Below are positions 16,599-24,738 of a DNA stretch of 64,000 nt, in pieces (positions within the stretch are counted from its first letter, which is position 1; each line of letters opens with the position of its first letter). Origin of the DNA: Galbitalea soli (lineage in GTDB: Bacteria; Actinomycetota; Actinomycetes; Actinomycetales; Microbacteriaceae); contig NZ_JAAGWZ010000003.1 of the NCBI RefSeq assembly GCF_010686725.1, positions 294,352-358,351 of the forward strand. The letters are read 5' to 3'. The notes under the pieces are model-generated. The model was not told the origin of the DNA. It saw only the letters and a program-made list of their open reading frames with translations, and made no database searches. The position numbers and the translations under genes are program-made.

Positions 16599-17663
16599 AT
16601 GCGCCGCAGATCACTCATCGCAGCCCTCTCCCTCGCCGTCGTCACCGCGGCCGTCCTCGCCGGATGCGCGGGCCCCGCCGGAGGCCAGCCCACCGCGGCC
16701 GTCGCGGCCAGCGAGCTCCACCTCGGCTACTTCGCCAACGTCACGCATGCCCCCGCCCTCGTCGGCCTCGACAAGGGGCTCTTCGCCAAGGAGCTGGGCC
16801 GCACGAAGATCAGCACCCAGGTCTTCAACGCCGGACCGGCGACGATCGAGGCGCTCAGCGCGGGCGCGATCGACGCCGCGTTCATCGGGCCGAGCCCGGC
16901 GATCAACAGCTACATCAAGAGCAAGGGCGCCTCCGTCGTCGTGGTCGCCGGGGCGGCGACCGGCGGTGCCGCACTCGTCGTGCGCAGTGGGATCACGAGC
17001 GCCGCCGAGCTGAAGGGCACGACCCTCGCGACGCCCCAGCTGGGCAACACGCAGGACGTCGCCCTGCGCTCCTGGCTCGCGACCCAGGGCTACAAGACGA
17101 GCATCACGGGCGGCGGCGATGTGACCATCTCGCCCTCCGAGAACGCCGACACCCTGAAGCTCTTCGAGGCGGGCACGATCGACGGCGCGTGGCTGCCGGA
17201 GCCGTGGGTGTCGCGGCTCGTTCTCGAGGCCCACGCGCACGTGCTCGTCGACGAGGCGAGCCTGTGGCCGAACGGCGCGTTCCCCACCACCGTGCTCGTC
17301 GTGAACAAGAGCTTCCTCTACGCGCACCCGCAGACGGTGAAGGCCCTCGTCGCGGGCGAGGTCGACTCGGTGAACTGGCTGAACGCCCACCCGACCGAGG
17401 CCGCCGCCGCGATCAACGAGCAGCTCGTCGCCGTCGCGGGCAAGGGGCTGAGCGCGCCCGTCATCGAGCGCGCGCTCGCGAACGTGAAGTTCTCCGTCGA
17501 CCCGCAGGCCCAGGCCTTCCCGACCCTCATCACGCACGCGGTGAGCGCGGGCACCGGCACCCAGGGCAGCATCACCGGGCTCTTCGACCTCAGCCTGCTC
17601 AACTCGATCCTGACCGCGAGCGGCGGCACCGCCGTCTCCGCGCACGGACTCGGCAAGGAGTGA
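16599..17663 (+). CDS. SsuA-type ABC transporter substrate-binding lipoprotein
   Basis: A 354-residue binding protein of the nitrate/sulfonate/taurine family (NMT1/SsuA). Its signal sequence ends in a lipobox (TAAVLAGC). HLGYFANVTHAPALVGLDKG and EPWVSRLV are typical of aliphatic-sulfonate binders. I prefer the ATG at 16599, five bases after AAAGGA; the ATG at 16593 lies inside that Shine-Dalgarno. It is the fifth gene of the sulfur operon. No sulfonate monooxygenase (ssuD) is encoded nearby, so the ligand could be a sulfonate, sulfate ester or sulfate itself. Confidence 0.88.
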   Translation: MRRRSLIAALSLAVVTAAVLAGCAGPAGGQPTAAVAASELHLGYFANVTHAPALVGLDKGLFAKELGRTKISTQVFNAGPATIEALSAGAIDAAFIGPSPAINSYIKSKGASVVVVAGAATGGAALVVRSGITSAAELKGTTLATPQLGNTQDVALRSWLATQGYKTSITGGGDVTISPSENADTLKLFEAGTIDGAWLPEPWVSRLVLEAHAHVLVDEASLWPNGAFPTTVLVVNKSFLYAHPQTVKALVAGEVDSVNWLNAHPTEAAAAINEQLVAVAGKGLSAPVIERALANVKFSVDPQAQAFPTLITHAVSAGTGTQGSITGLFDLSLLNSILTASGGTAVSAHGLGKE

Positions 17664-17667
17664 CGTC

Positions 17668-18426
17668 GTGAGCACCCGCACCGCGCCGCCCGCCGCGATC
17701 ACCGTGGCGGGCCTCGGCAAGCGATTCGCCGCGGGCGGCGCGCCGGTGCTCGACGACGTCACCCTCACCATCGGCTCCGGGGAGTTCGTCTGCCTCCTCG
17801 GCGCCTCCGGCTGCGGCAAGTCGACCCTCCTCAACATCATCGCGGGGCTGGAGCGACCCACCAGCGGAACCGTCGAGGTCGCGAGCGGCAACGCGGCGGT
17901 CATGTTCCAGGAGTCCGCGCTGCTGCCCTGGCTCACGGCGCGGCGCAACGTGGAGCTCGCGCTCGAACTGCGCGGGGTTCGCCGCGACCGTCGCCGCAAC
18001 GAGGCGCTCGCGCTGCTCGACGTCGTCAACCTCGCCGACGCGGCCGAGAAGCGACCGCACGAGCTCTCCGGCGGCATGCGGCAGCGGGTCGCCCTCGCCC
18101 GCGCGCTCGCCCAGGACCGGCAGGTTCTCCTCATGGACGAGCCCTTCGCGGCCCTCGACGCGATCACCCGCGACCTCCTGCACGAGCAGCTCGAACTCGT
18201 CTGGCGCCAGACCGGCCGCACCATCGTCTTCGTCACCCACAACGTGCGCGAGGCCGCGCGCCTCGGCCAGCGCGTGCTGCTCATGTCGTCGCGGCCCGGC
18301 CGCATCGTCAACGAGTGGCGGATCGACGACACCGGCCCGCGCCGCATCGAATCGCCCGAGGTCGCGACCCTCGCCATCGAGATCACCGACCAGTTGCGGA
18401 AGGAGCTGCGTCGGAATGCCGCCTGA
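17668..18426 (+). CDS. ssuB: SsuB-type ABC transporter ATPase
   Basis: A 252-residue ATPase: Walker A GASGCGKST, signature [16 protein letters not shown], Walker B VLLMDEPFAALD, switch His in VFVTHNVREA. It energises uptake of the sulfur compound bound by the preceding lipoprotein. It starts at a GTG four bases after the binding-protein gene and overlaps the permease gene by 11 bases. Confidence 0.92.
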   Translation: MSTRTAPPAAITVAGLGKRFAAGGAPVLDDVTLTIGSGEFVCLLGASGCGKSTLLNIIAGLERPTSGTVEVASGNAAVMFQESALLPWLTARRNVELALELRGVRRDRRRNEALALLDVVNLADAAEKRPHELSGGMRQRVALARALAQDRQVLLMDEPFAALDAITRDLLHEQLELVWRQTGRTIVFVTHNVREAARLGQRVLLMSSRPGRIVNEWRIDDTGPRRIESPEVATLAIEITDQLRKELRRNAA

Positions 18427-19336
18427 AGTCATCGCACAGCGCGACCCCGAGCTGGACGCGCGGGGGAGAACCGACCTCCGCACGCTCGAAGCCGGGCTGG
18501 ATGCGCTGCAGACCGGAGACGTGAGCAGCCGGAGCGGCGTGCGACGGATACTGGGCGGGGTGGTGCCGCCGGTCATTCTCGTCATCGTCCTGCTCCTTGC
18601 GTGGCAGCTGTACACGGTGGTCGCCCACCCGCGCCCCGACCTGGCGCCGGGCCCCCTCGACGTGCTCGGCTCCTTCGGGAGCGCGTGGACGAGTGGCCGC
18701 CTGCCGGTCGCCGTGCTCACGAGTCTCCAGCGCGGAGTGCTCGGCTTCCTCATCGCGGTCGCGATCGGCACGCCGCTCGGGCTCCTGCTCGCCGAGGTTC
18801 GCTGGCTGCGCCGCGCGCTGGGACCGCTGATCTCGGGCCTGCAGGTGCTGCCCTCCGTCGCGTGGGTGCCCGCCGCGATCCTGTGGTTCGGCCTCACCGA
18901 CGCGACCGTCTACTTCGTCGTGCTCATGGGGGCGGTGCCCTCGATCACCAACGGGCTGGTCTCTGGCGTGGAGCAGGTGCCGCCGCAGCTTCGACGCGTC
19001 GGGACCGTGCTCGGGGCCTCCCGCCTGCAGCTCGCGACGCGGGTAATCCTTCCCGCAGCACTACCCGGTTACCTCGCCGGCCTCAAGCAGGGCTGGGCCT
19101 TCTCCTGGCGCTCCCTCATGGCCGCCGAGATCATCACCGTCGGCGGCACGATCGGCTTCGGGCTCGGCTCGATGCTGCAGCAGAGCCGGGAACTCGCCGA
19201 CCTCGCCGCGGTGCTGACGACCATCATCACGATCCTGGCGATCGGAATCATCGTCGAGCTGCTCGCCTTCGCCCCCGTCGAGCGCCGGCTGCTCCGGCGG
19301 CGCGGGCTGCTCGTCGCGACGGCGGTCGGGCGCTAA
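18416..19336 (+). CDS. ssuC: SsuC-type ABC transporter permease
   Basis: A 306-residue permease with about six membrane helices after a 45-residue polar N-terminus. The family signature LPSVAWVPAAILWFGL and the coupling loop VPPQLRRVGTVLGAS are clear. It is the last gene of the sulfur operon; the next 1.4 kb is non-coding and repeat-rich. Ligand as for the binding protein: a sulfur-containing anion. Confidence 0.92.
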   Translation: MPPEVIAQRDPELDARGRTDLRTLEAGLDALQTGDVSSRSGVRRILGGVVPPVILVIVLLLAWQLYTVVAHPRPDLAPGPLDVLGSFGSAWTSGRLPVAVLTSLQRGVLGFLIAVAIGTPLGLLLAEVRWLRRALGPLISGLQVLPSVAWVPAAILWFGLTDATVYFVVLMGAVPSITNGLVSGVEQVPPQLRRVGTVLGASRLQLATRVILPAALPGYLAGLKQGWAFSWRSLMAAEIITVGGTIGFGLGSMLQQSRELADLAAVLTTIITILAIGIIVELLAFAPVERRLLRRRGLLVATAVGR

Positions 19337-19412
19337 GAGGGTCGCGCGGGTGGCGCATCGCGCCCGGGGCCTCGCACCCTGCGCCCCGCGCCCTGTCCCG
19401 GGCGCTCGCCCG

Positions 19413-19540
19413 GCACACATTGCAGGATGACGCCGCGTCGGACCCGGTGACGCCTCCCCCGACCAGCATTTTTCGGCCCGTGACGACGGTGGGTGGGGCC
19501 AGGACTGCGGAAACTACCGGGGCGGCCCTGCATTGTGCAC
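19413..19540. repeat. Element bounded by inverted GCACA..TGCAGG motif, copy 1
   Basis: The stretch begins GCACACATTGCAGGATGA (19413-19430) and ends with GGCCCTGCATTGTGC (19524-19538), whose complement is nearly the same motif, giving a basal stem of about 12 bp around a 90-base interior. A second element of almost equal size and identical ends lies at 20023-20152 with an unrelated interior. It is either a short mobile element with terminal inverted repeats or a repeated structured RNA. Confidence 0.55.
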
Positions 19541-19580
19541 CGTTGGGCGCTGGCCCTGCGCCTCGGCGGGGTCGGGTGGC

Positions 19581-19754
19581 TCAGAAGATGCTGCGCGCGG
19601 CATCCATGGCGGCGCCGCCGGCGAGTACCGAGCCGGATGACCTCCGGTCGTCACCCTGACGCTCGCGATCCTCGTCCTCGGCGGCCCGCGCGAGCCCGTT
19701 CGTCTGGTCGAAGACGTGCACCGGACGCGGCTCCTCCTTCTGGGAATCTGTCAT
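19581..19754 (-). CDS. Small hypothetical protein, 57 residues
   Basis: The ATG at 19754 gives a polar, highly charged protein (MTDSQKEEPRPVHVFDQTNG at the start) with an acidic/basic middle and a short apolar tail (AGGAAMDAARSIF). I choose this start because everything upstream in the frame is made of the 28-bp repeats. There is no membrane segment and no known motif. It lies alone on the minus strand inside the repeat-rich region. Its composition looks more protein-like than neighbouring frames, but coding status is uncertain. Confidence 0.45.
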   Translation of the reverse strand: MTDSQKEEPRPVHVFDQTNGLARAAEDEDRERQGDDRRSSGSVLAGGAAMDAARSIF

Positions 19755-19854
19755 GTTCGGAACGCTAGACCTGGCGAGTGCGCGGCACAAGGCCCCGGCC
19801 GGGCCGCTCGAGCAACGCCCGGGCATTCCGCCCGTTGCAGCGCCTGCGCCGGCC

Positions 19855-20036
19855 GCACACCAGCTGCCGCGCACATCCCGCAGCACACCAGCTGCCGCGC
19901 ACATACCGCAGCACACCAGCTGCCGTACAAAAGCTGGAGCGCGCATGCTTCAGCGCACAACCTGCCGCGGACGTACCGCAGCTCATCAGCTGCCGCACAC
20001 ATACCGCAGCACACCAGCTGCCGCACACAATGCAGG
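19855..20036. repeat. Tandem 28-bp repeat array, six to seven units
   Basis: Units begin GCACACCAGCTGCCGC at 19855, 19883 and 19911 with an exact 28-base period. Diverged units follow at about 19939 and 19953, then clear ones at 19981 and 20009. The second half of the unit reads like GCACATACCGCA. There are no unique spacers, so it is not a CRISPR. The last unit runs into the start of the 20023-20152 element. Translation would give a low-complexity His/Pro/Ala frame with no sign of function. Confidence 0.85.
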
Positions 20037-20152
20037 ATGAACTACTCCTGGTTGCGCCATCGGCACGACCAAATCGGGCGAATTGGCGAGCACAGCGGCG
20101 ACGGAATCCCCGCGCACGACTGCGTCGGACCAGAGGGCCCTGCATTGCGTGC
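20023..20152. repeat. Element bounded by inverted GCACA..TGCAGG motif, copy 2
   Basis: It starts GCACACAATGCAGGATGA (20023-20040), 17 of 18 identical to copy 1. It ends with GGCCCTGCATTGCGTGC (20136-20152), sharing the 12-mer GGCCCTGCATTG with copy 1. The interior (about 95 bases) is not similar to copy 1 apart from GTCGGACC. Function unknown. Confidence 0.55.
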
Positions 20153-20180
20153 CCGGGGAGCGCCCAAGCGTGGGCGGGAG

Positions 20181-20234
20181 CCGGAGCCGAAGCCGAAGCC
20201 GGAGCCGGAGCCGAAGCCGAAGCCGAAGCCGAAG
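20181..20234. repeat. Hexanucleotide repeat CCG(A/G)AG x9
   Basis: Nine uninterrupted hexamers, CCGGAG or CCGAAG, from 20181 to 20234, with near copies on both sides. In one forward frame they would read as Glu-Pro/Lys-Pro dipeptides, but no start, Shine-Dalgarno or domain accompanies that frame. It may be a slippage-prone satellite or the remnant of a proline-rich protein. Confidence 0.85.
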
Positions 20235-20755
20235 CCGGGCCGGGGGCCGGAGTCGGTGGCGGCGCAGGCGACGGCGCCTGCACCGCGGTGCAGCCCGATC
20301 GAGCCGGCGGAGTTCGGCGGGCCGCCTTGCCCGCGCCCCGCCGAACCGCCGACGCGCGCCGAGCCCTGGGCGGTGGCGCGCGTTGCTCGCCCCGTCCGCA
20401 CCCGCATGCGCACGGGACAGGGCTGCCCGCCGTGGCGGGAGTCGAATGGGCCGCCCTGCCGGATCACCAAGGGGGGTAGTAGGCGATCCGGCGGGCGATC
20501 CGGACGCGGCTTCGTTTCGGGGGGATGCCGCGTTCTTTCTTCGACGTTACGCCTATTCGATGGGGGCACCAGAGGGTTGACGGGCGGGAACCGAATCGCT
20601 AGGAGATTGCCTGACGACAACTAAATTCCCGCCCCCGTTCCGACAACGAACCGTCAATCCGCGCCCCAATCGCGCAGTCCCTATGGACCGGCCGCATCGT
20701 CTCTAACTACGGTTTCTTCCGACCCGAGTCCCCTCACTCAGAAATCGGAGAACCC
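20235..20755. other. Intergenic stretch with nested inverted repeats
   Basis: I see no convincing gene. Near the right end TTGACGG (20577-20583) pairs with CCGTCAA (20651-20657). Inside it GGGCGGGAA (20582-20590) pairs with TTCCCGCCC (20626-20634). This nested dyad could be an operator or transcript structure upstream of the ABC exporter genes; no -10 was assigned with confidence. Confidence 0.45.
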
Positions 20756-20851
20756 ATGTCCGTGATCCGGAGCGCTGAGCACGTCGGCATCGTCGAGCCC
20801 AGATCGTATGCCCCGCGGGGAAGAGTCGCGCTGACAGGACCTCGCAGCTGA
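20756..20851 (+). CDS. 31-residue small ORF coupled to ABC exporter operon
   Basis: The ATG at 20756 is preceded by a good GGAG (20747-20750). The frame ends in TGATG at 20849-20853, sharing one base with the ATG of the next gene. The peptide (MSVIRSAEHVGIVEPRSYAP, then a basic tail) has no membrane segment or cysteine. The ribosome-binding site and stop-start coupling argue that it is translated. It could be a regulatory leader peptide or a short product linked to the exporter. Function unknown. Confidence 0.45.
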   Translation: MSVIRSAEHVGIVEPRSYAPRGRVALTGPRS

Positions 20852-21204
20852 TGCGGGCAGCACCCGCTTCAGTTCCCGTCCGTGGACGCTGGAGTGCACG
20901 GCGGATGGCCACGATTATGGGTGGTCTTCTCGGGCTGCTGGTCGGCGTCGTCATCGAGGCCGCGGTGTGGATGTATGCGTTCGGAGCCGCGATGTCCGGC
21001 CGGTCATCGGTGACCGTGCCGTTGATCGTGACCACGTCGACGGCCGATGGCGATGTCGTCGCGACCTCGGGACCGGGCATCCTCATCCTCCCGTTCGTTC
21101 TCCTCGCCGTGGGGGCCGTGATCGGCCTGCTCCTCAGCCGACGGGCGTCAGCTGCGCCAACTCTTCGGGAGTCCTCCGCCCCATGCTCATCGCCCACCAC
21201 CTGA
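20851..21204 (+). CDS. Small two-helix membrane protein
   Basis: A 117-residue protein with two hydrophobic helices (about residues 22-47 and 73-95) separated by a short Thr/Ser-rich loop (SSVTVPLIVTTSTADGD) likely outside the membrane. It overlaps the following ATPase gene by 22 bases and follows the 31-codon ORF by TGATG, so it belongs to the exporter operon. No family recognised; it may be an accessory subunit of the transporter. Confidence 0.65.
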   Translation: MRAAPASVPVRGRWSARRMATIMGGLLGLLVGVVIEAAVWMYAFGAAMSGRSSVTVPLIVTTSTADGDVVATSGPGILILPFVLLAVGAVIGLLLSRRASAAPTLRESSAPCSSPTT

Positions 21205-21959
21205 CCAAGTCGTTCGGCGCCCAGACGGTTCTGCGTGACGTCTCCTTCGAGGTGCATCCCGGCCGCATGACGGCCCTCCTCGGGCCCAATGGCGCGGGCA
21301 AGAGCACGCTCCTGCACATCGTGACGGGGCTGCTTCGTCAGGATTCGGGCGTCGTGCTCGTCGAGACCCAGGGCGGCCTTGTCGCCGACTTCCGCGACCT
21401 CATCGGGTTCTGCCCGGATGACCTCCCCCAGGCGGAGCTGCTGACCGGTGATGAACTGCTCGACCTCACCGCGGGCATCCGTCACCGCCGGCGCGCCCCC
21501 GAAGCAGAGCGGGCGCTAGTGGAGGCCCTGCACCTCGACGGCGCGATGGATCGCCTCATCGGCACCTATAGCCACGGCATGAAGCGGAAGCTGCAGCTTG
21601 TCACCGCGCTCCTGCACAGCCCGCGCATCCTCATTCTGGACGAGCCGTTCCGTGGCCTCGACCCCGAATCCTCGGCGATCCTCAAGGCGCTCCTCGCTGT
21701 GTACGCCGAGCGCGGCAACGCCGTGCTCATCTCCACCCACGACCTCCTCGTCGCCGAGCAGCTGTGCACGGAGGTGCTCGTGCTGCGCGACGGCGAGCTG
21801 CTCGACCTCAGCCCGGGTCAGGAGAGCACCGCGGTCGGCGTCCCGCCCGAGACTCTCGAGGCGCGATTCCTGCGCGCGACCGGCATCGACGCCGACGCCG
21901 CCCGCGCCCGTGATCGCTTCTTCGAGGGGCTCGATCTGCTGCGGGACGCGCGCCCGTGA
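21183..21959 (+). CDS. ABC exporter ATPase
   Basis: A 258-residue ATPase starting at the ATG at 21183. Walker A is GPNGAGKSTL (about residues 36-45) and Walker B is ILILDEPFRGLD. The signature is degenerate (YSHGMKRKL instead of LSGGQ), as in many drug and lantibiotic exporters. The switch His is in ISTHDL. It overlaps the small membrane gene upstream and the permease gene downstream (GTGA). The cargo cannot be read from sequence. Confidence 0.85.
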   Translation: MLIAHHLTKSFGAQTVLRDVSFEVHPGRMTALLGPNGAGKSTLLHIVTGLLRQDSGVVLVETQGGLVADFRDLIGFCPDDLPQAELLTGDELLDLTAGIRHRRRAPEAERALVEALHLDGAMDRLIGTYSHGMKRKLQLVTALLHSPRILILDEPFRGLDPESSAILKALLAVYAERGNAVLISTHDLLVAEQLCTEVLVLRDGELLDLSPGQESTAVGVPPETLEARFLRATGIDADAARARDRFFEGLDLLRDARP

Positions 21960-23425
21960 GCGCCGTCGTCGCGATTGCGCGCGCCTCCGCCCGCGGCTCC
22001 CGCGCCCACATCGTGCGGGCGACCGGCGGCAGGCGGGCCGCCGCCCTGCTGATCGCCGCGGTGCTTGTCGTCGTCGCCGGGGTCGGGGTGCTGATCCACG
22101 CCTTCCTCGCCGTCAACCTCCCGAACCTCTTCGTCGACTCAGCACACGGTGGGGAGATCGAGCCGCGCATCGCCGCCGCGCGGGAGTCGCTCGTGCAGTC
22201 CCAGCTCGTCACGGGCGCCGTCCTCGTGCTCGCGCTCCTCGCCTTCACCTCCGCCGAGAGCGGCCTCAGCGTGGCCGCGCGGGTCGCCGGAGCGCGTCCC
22301 GCCGCGATCGTGCTCGGCGAGTTCCTGCCCACCGCGGTCGGCATCGCGGCCCTCGTCTGCGCCACGCAGGCCGGGCCGATCGTGTTCGAGGCGCAGTCGC
22401 AGCCGACCCCGGTCCTCACCGGAGCGGGGCTGGCCGCCGCCGCCCTCACCGTGGGCTTCGGCGGCTTCGCCATCGCCCAGCTCGGCATCCTGCTCGCGCG
22501 CCTGCTGCGGCTGCCCGCCTCCGTCACGCGGATGATCGGCGCCACGCTCGGCCTGGCCGCCGCCGCGGTCGCCCTCGCACAGCTCCTCGCCTCGGCCGTC
22601 GCCGGGCGCGCGAGCCCGCTCGGCGTCGTCACCCGCGCGGCCTGGGCTGGTCATCCGCTGCCGACCACCGTGGGCGCCGTCGCGATCACCGCTGCGGCGA
22701 TGGTGATCGTCGTCGGCCTGACCGCGCTGCTGATGGGGGCGGCGCCCCCGCTCGCACAGCTCGGGGCCGGACCGCGCATCCTCCGAGCCCACCGCTTCCG
22801 CCGCCCCGACGCGCTCGCCGCATTCGTCGTGCGCGAGATCGTGCTGCTGCTCAGGCACCCCGTGAGCCAGCTGGGCCTCCTGCTCGCCGTGCTGCTGTGC
22901 GCGCTGCTCGCGACCGGGGTGCGCCTCGCCGGGCTGCCGCTCGACATCGCCGTTCTCGGGCAGACCCTCGTGCTCGCGGGCACGGCCGAGACCGCGGCCG
23001 GCCGCTCGCGCGGGTGGCAGTGGATTCTCGACCTCGCGGGCTATCCGACCGGGCGCCGGGTGATCGCCCAGTACCTCGGCGCGATGGTGCCCGCCGCCGT
23101 CCTGCAGGCCGCGGGCGTAGCCGCCATGGTGGATGACCCGCCCACCTTCCTCCGCGTCGTCGCCCCCGCGCTGCTCTCCCTCCTCACGCTGGGTGCCGTG
23201 GCCGCGCTCGCGGGCACGGTGGTGCCGTACTCCGCGTCCGCGCCGCTGGGGATGGTGCTCACCTCGACGGTGGCCCTCGGCGGGGAGATCGGCGCGAGCT
23301 GGGTGACGTCGTCGCTGCTGCCGGCCGGCTCGTGGGGGTCGATCGCGGCCGAGCTGGGCATCCTCGCCGCCGCCCTCGGCGCGGCAGCACTCGTCGCCCG
23401 CCGCCGCTCGCCCGCCACGACCTGA
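21956..23425 (+). CDS. ABC-2-like exporter membrane protein
   Basis: A 489-residue, very hydrophobic Ala/Leu/Val-rich protein with around ten to twelve membrane helices. It starts at a GTG overlapping the ATPase stop. Such a partner for a single ATPase of the bacitracin/antibiotic-resistance type suggests efflux of a hydrophobic compound or peptide. No substrate-binding protein is encoded, as expected for an exporter. It ends 43 bases before the convergent LacI gene. Confidence 0.75.
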   Translation: MSAVVAIARASARGSRAHIVRATGGRRAAALLIAAVLVVVAGVGVLIHAFLAVNLPNLFVDSAHGGEIEPRIAAARESLVQSQLVTGAVLVLALLAFTSAESGLSVAARVAGARPAAIVLGEFLPTAVGIAALVCATQAGPIVFEAQSQPTPVLTGAGLAAAALTVGFGGFAIAQLGILLARLLRLPASVTRMIGATLGLAAAAVALAQLLASAVAGRASPLGVVTRAAWAGHPLPTTVGAVAITAAAMVIVVGLTALLMGAAPPLAQLGAGPRILRAHRFRRPDALAAFVVREIVLLLRHPVSQLGLLLAVLLCALLATGVRLAGLPLDIAVLGQTLVLAGTAETAAGRSRGWQWILDLAGYPTGRRVIAQYLGAMVPAAVLQAAGVAAMVDDPPTFLRVVAPALLSLLTLGAVAALAGTVVPYSASAPLGMVLTSTVALGGEIGASWVTSSLLPAGSWGSIAAELGILAAALGAAALVARRRSPATT

Positions 23426-23468
23426 ACGCCGCGCGGCCGCCCTGCGCGAGCCGCCACCCGGCCCGCGA

Positions 23469-24506
23469 CTAAAGCCGCTGCACGCTCGCCGTCGACTCGC
23501 GCGGCACGAGCCGCACCGGGAGCCGGTGCACGCCGGGCTCCGTCGTGCCCGAGATCGCGTCGGACAGCGCGCGGGCGGCCGCCCTGCCCAGCTCCTGCAG
23601 GTTCATGTCGATGCTTGTGAGCGGCGGGCGAGCCGTCGCACTCAAGATGTCCCAGTTGTCGAATCCCATGACCGCGACCTCGGCTGGAACGTGGTGCCCG
23701 GTCTCCCGCAGCTGCTCCAGAACGCCGCGCGCGATCTGATCGCTCCCGGCCAGGATGGCGTCGATCGGGCGACCCGACGCGAGCAACGTCTCGGTGCACT
23801 GCCGCCCCCAGCTCTCGCTCCACTGCCCGTACAGCTCGTCGCCGCCCGTGAGCTCGAGCCCCGCCTCGCGCATCGCGTCGCGTGCGCCGGCGGCGCGGTC
23901 GGTCGCCGCGGTGTAGCTGGGCTCGCCGTTGACGAGGGCGATGGACCGCCGGCCGCGCGCGAGAAGGTGCTCGATCGCCTGTCGGCCCGCCGTGTAGTTG
24001 TCGGGGGTGAAGGAGGTGTCGGCCGGGTCGTCGGAGGGCGCGTAGGCGTACACGACGGGGACGGGCACGCCGGCGGTGATCGACGGACGGGGGTTGGTGG
24101 TGCGGCCGAGCACCACGATGCCGTCGACGCGTCGGGCCAGGAGCGTGTTGAGGTGGTGCTGCTCGCGCACCGCGTCGCCGCGGGCATCGCAGAGCAGCAC
24201 GGAGGTGGCACCGGAGCCGAAGGCGTCCTCCGCCCCGAGCAGCACCGGAAGGACGAAGCGGTTGTCGAGGTCGCTCGTGAGCATCCCGATCGTGCCGGTG
24301 TGCGAGGCATTGAGGGCCTGGGCGAAGGGATTGGGCGTGAAAGAGAGCGCCGCGGCGGCCTCAATCACTTTCTGCCGGGTTTCGGCGCGCACCTGACTGC
24401 GCCCGTTGAGCGCCTTCGACGCGGTCGCGAGCGACACCCCAGCGAGTTGTGCGACATCGGTCAGCGTCACCGAAGCTTTCGGCTTCTTGCTGTTGATCAC
24501 TGACAA
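23469..24506 (-). CDS. LacI family repressor of arabinoside ABC operon
   Basis: A 345-residue LacI protein: helix-turn-helix at residues 12-60 (VTLTDVAQLAGVSLATASKALNG) and a sugar-binding-like effector domain. It diverges from an ABC importer whose promoter carries a 16-bp palindrome at 24604-24619. The GH127 gene in that operon suggests that L-arabinose or a small arabinofuranoside is the inducer. The N-terminal Lys-rich tail (NSKKPKAS) is common in the family. Confidence 0.9.
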   Translation of the reverse strand: MSVINSKKPKASVTLTDVAQLAGVSLATASKALNGRSQVRAETRQKVIEAAAALSFTPNPFAQALNASHTGTIGMLTSDLDNRFVLPVLLGAEDAFGSGATSVLLCDARGDAVREQHHLNTLLARRVDGIVVLGRTTNPRPSITAGVPVPVVYAYAPSDDPADTSFTPDNYTAGRQAIEHLLARGRRSIALVNGEPSYTAATDRAAGARDAMREAGLELTGGDELYGQWSESWGRQCTETLLASGRPIDAILAGSDQIARGVLEQLRETGHHVPAEVAVMGFDNWDILSATARPPLTSIDMNLQELGRAAARALSDAISGTTEPGVHRLPVRLVPRESTASVQRL

Positions 24507-24570
24507 CTCTGCTTCTTCCCGGTTCTGAGCGCGATCCTACTCTGCCACGGACACCCCCACGATTTCCAGC

Positions 24571-24599
24571 TTGACGAGCGCGCACAATCCGTCTACGTT
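24571..24599 (+). promoter_or_regulatory. Promoter of arabinoside ABC operon
   Basis: TTGACG (24571-24576) and TACGTT (24594-24599) are 17 bases apart. The predicted start (about 24606) lies within the palindromic operator that follows, the same design as the 6112-6165 region. The leader to the ATG at 24739 is about 130 bases. Confidence 0.6.
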
Positions 24600-24603
24600 G
24601 ATC

Positions 24604-24619
24604 CCGAAAGTACTTTCGG
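24604..24619. promoter_or_regulatory. LacI-family operator CCGAAAGTACTTTCGG
   Basis: A perfect 16-bp palindrome covering the predicted transcription start of the ABC operon, about 100 bases upstream of the divergent LacI start. It probably mediates repression of the operon. Confidence 0.85.
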
Positions 24620-24738
24620 TAATTTCGGTGAGAGAGTCGAAGACGACCCGTCAACGGTGACCACCGAACCGATAGTTTGGCCGTGCGGGCACCACCGCAC
24701 GGCCGCACCATTCATTTCAGAGAGGAAGTGTCCGGGCA

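Noticed and set aside
19855..20036. 28-bp repeats as a possible CRISPR array
   Set aside because: The units are directly tandem with no unique spacers, and no cas gene is in the window.
19716..20624. 302-codon forward frame with Lys-Pro/Glu-Pro repeats
   Set aside because: Built from the 28-bp and 6-bp repeats, with no ribosome-binding site, signal or domain. Its N-terminal part runs antisense to the more plausible 57-residue ORF.
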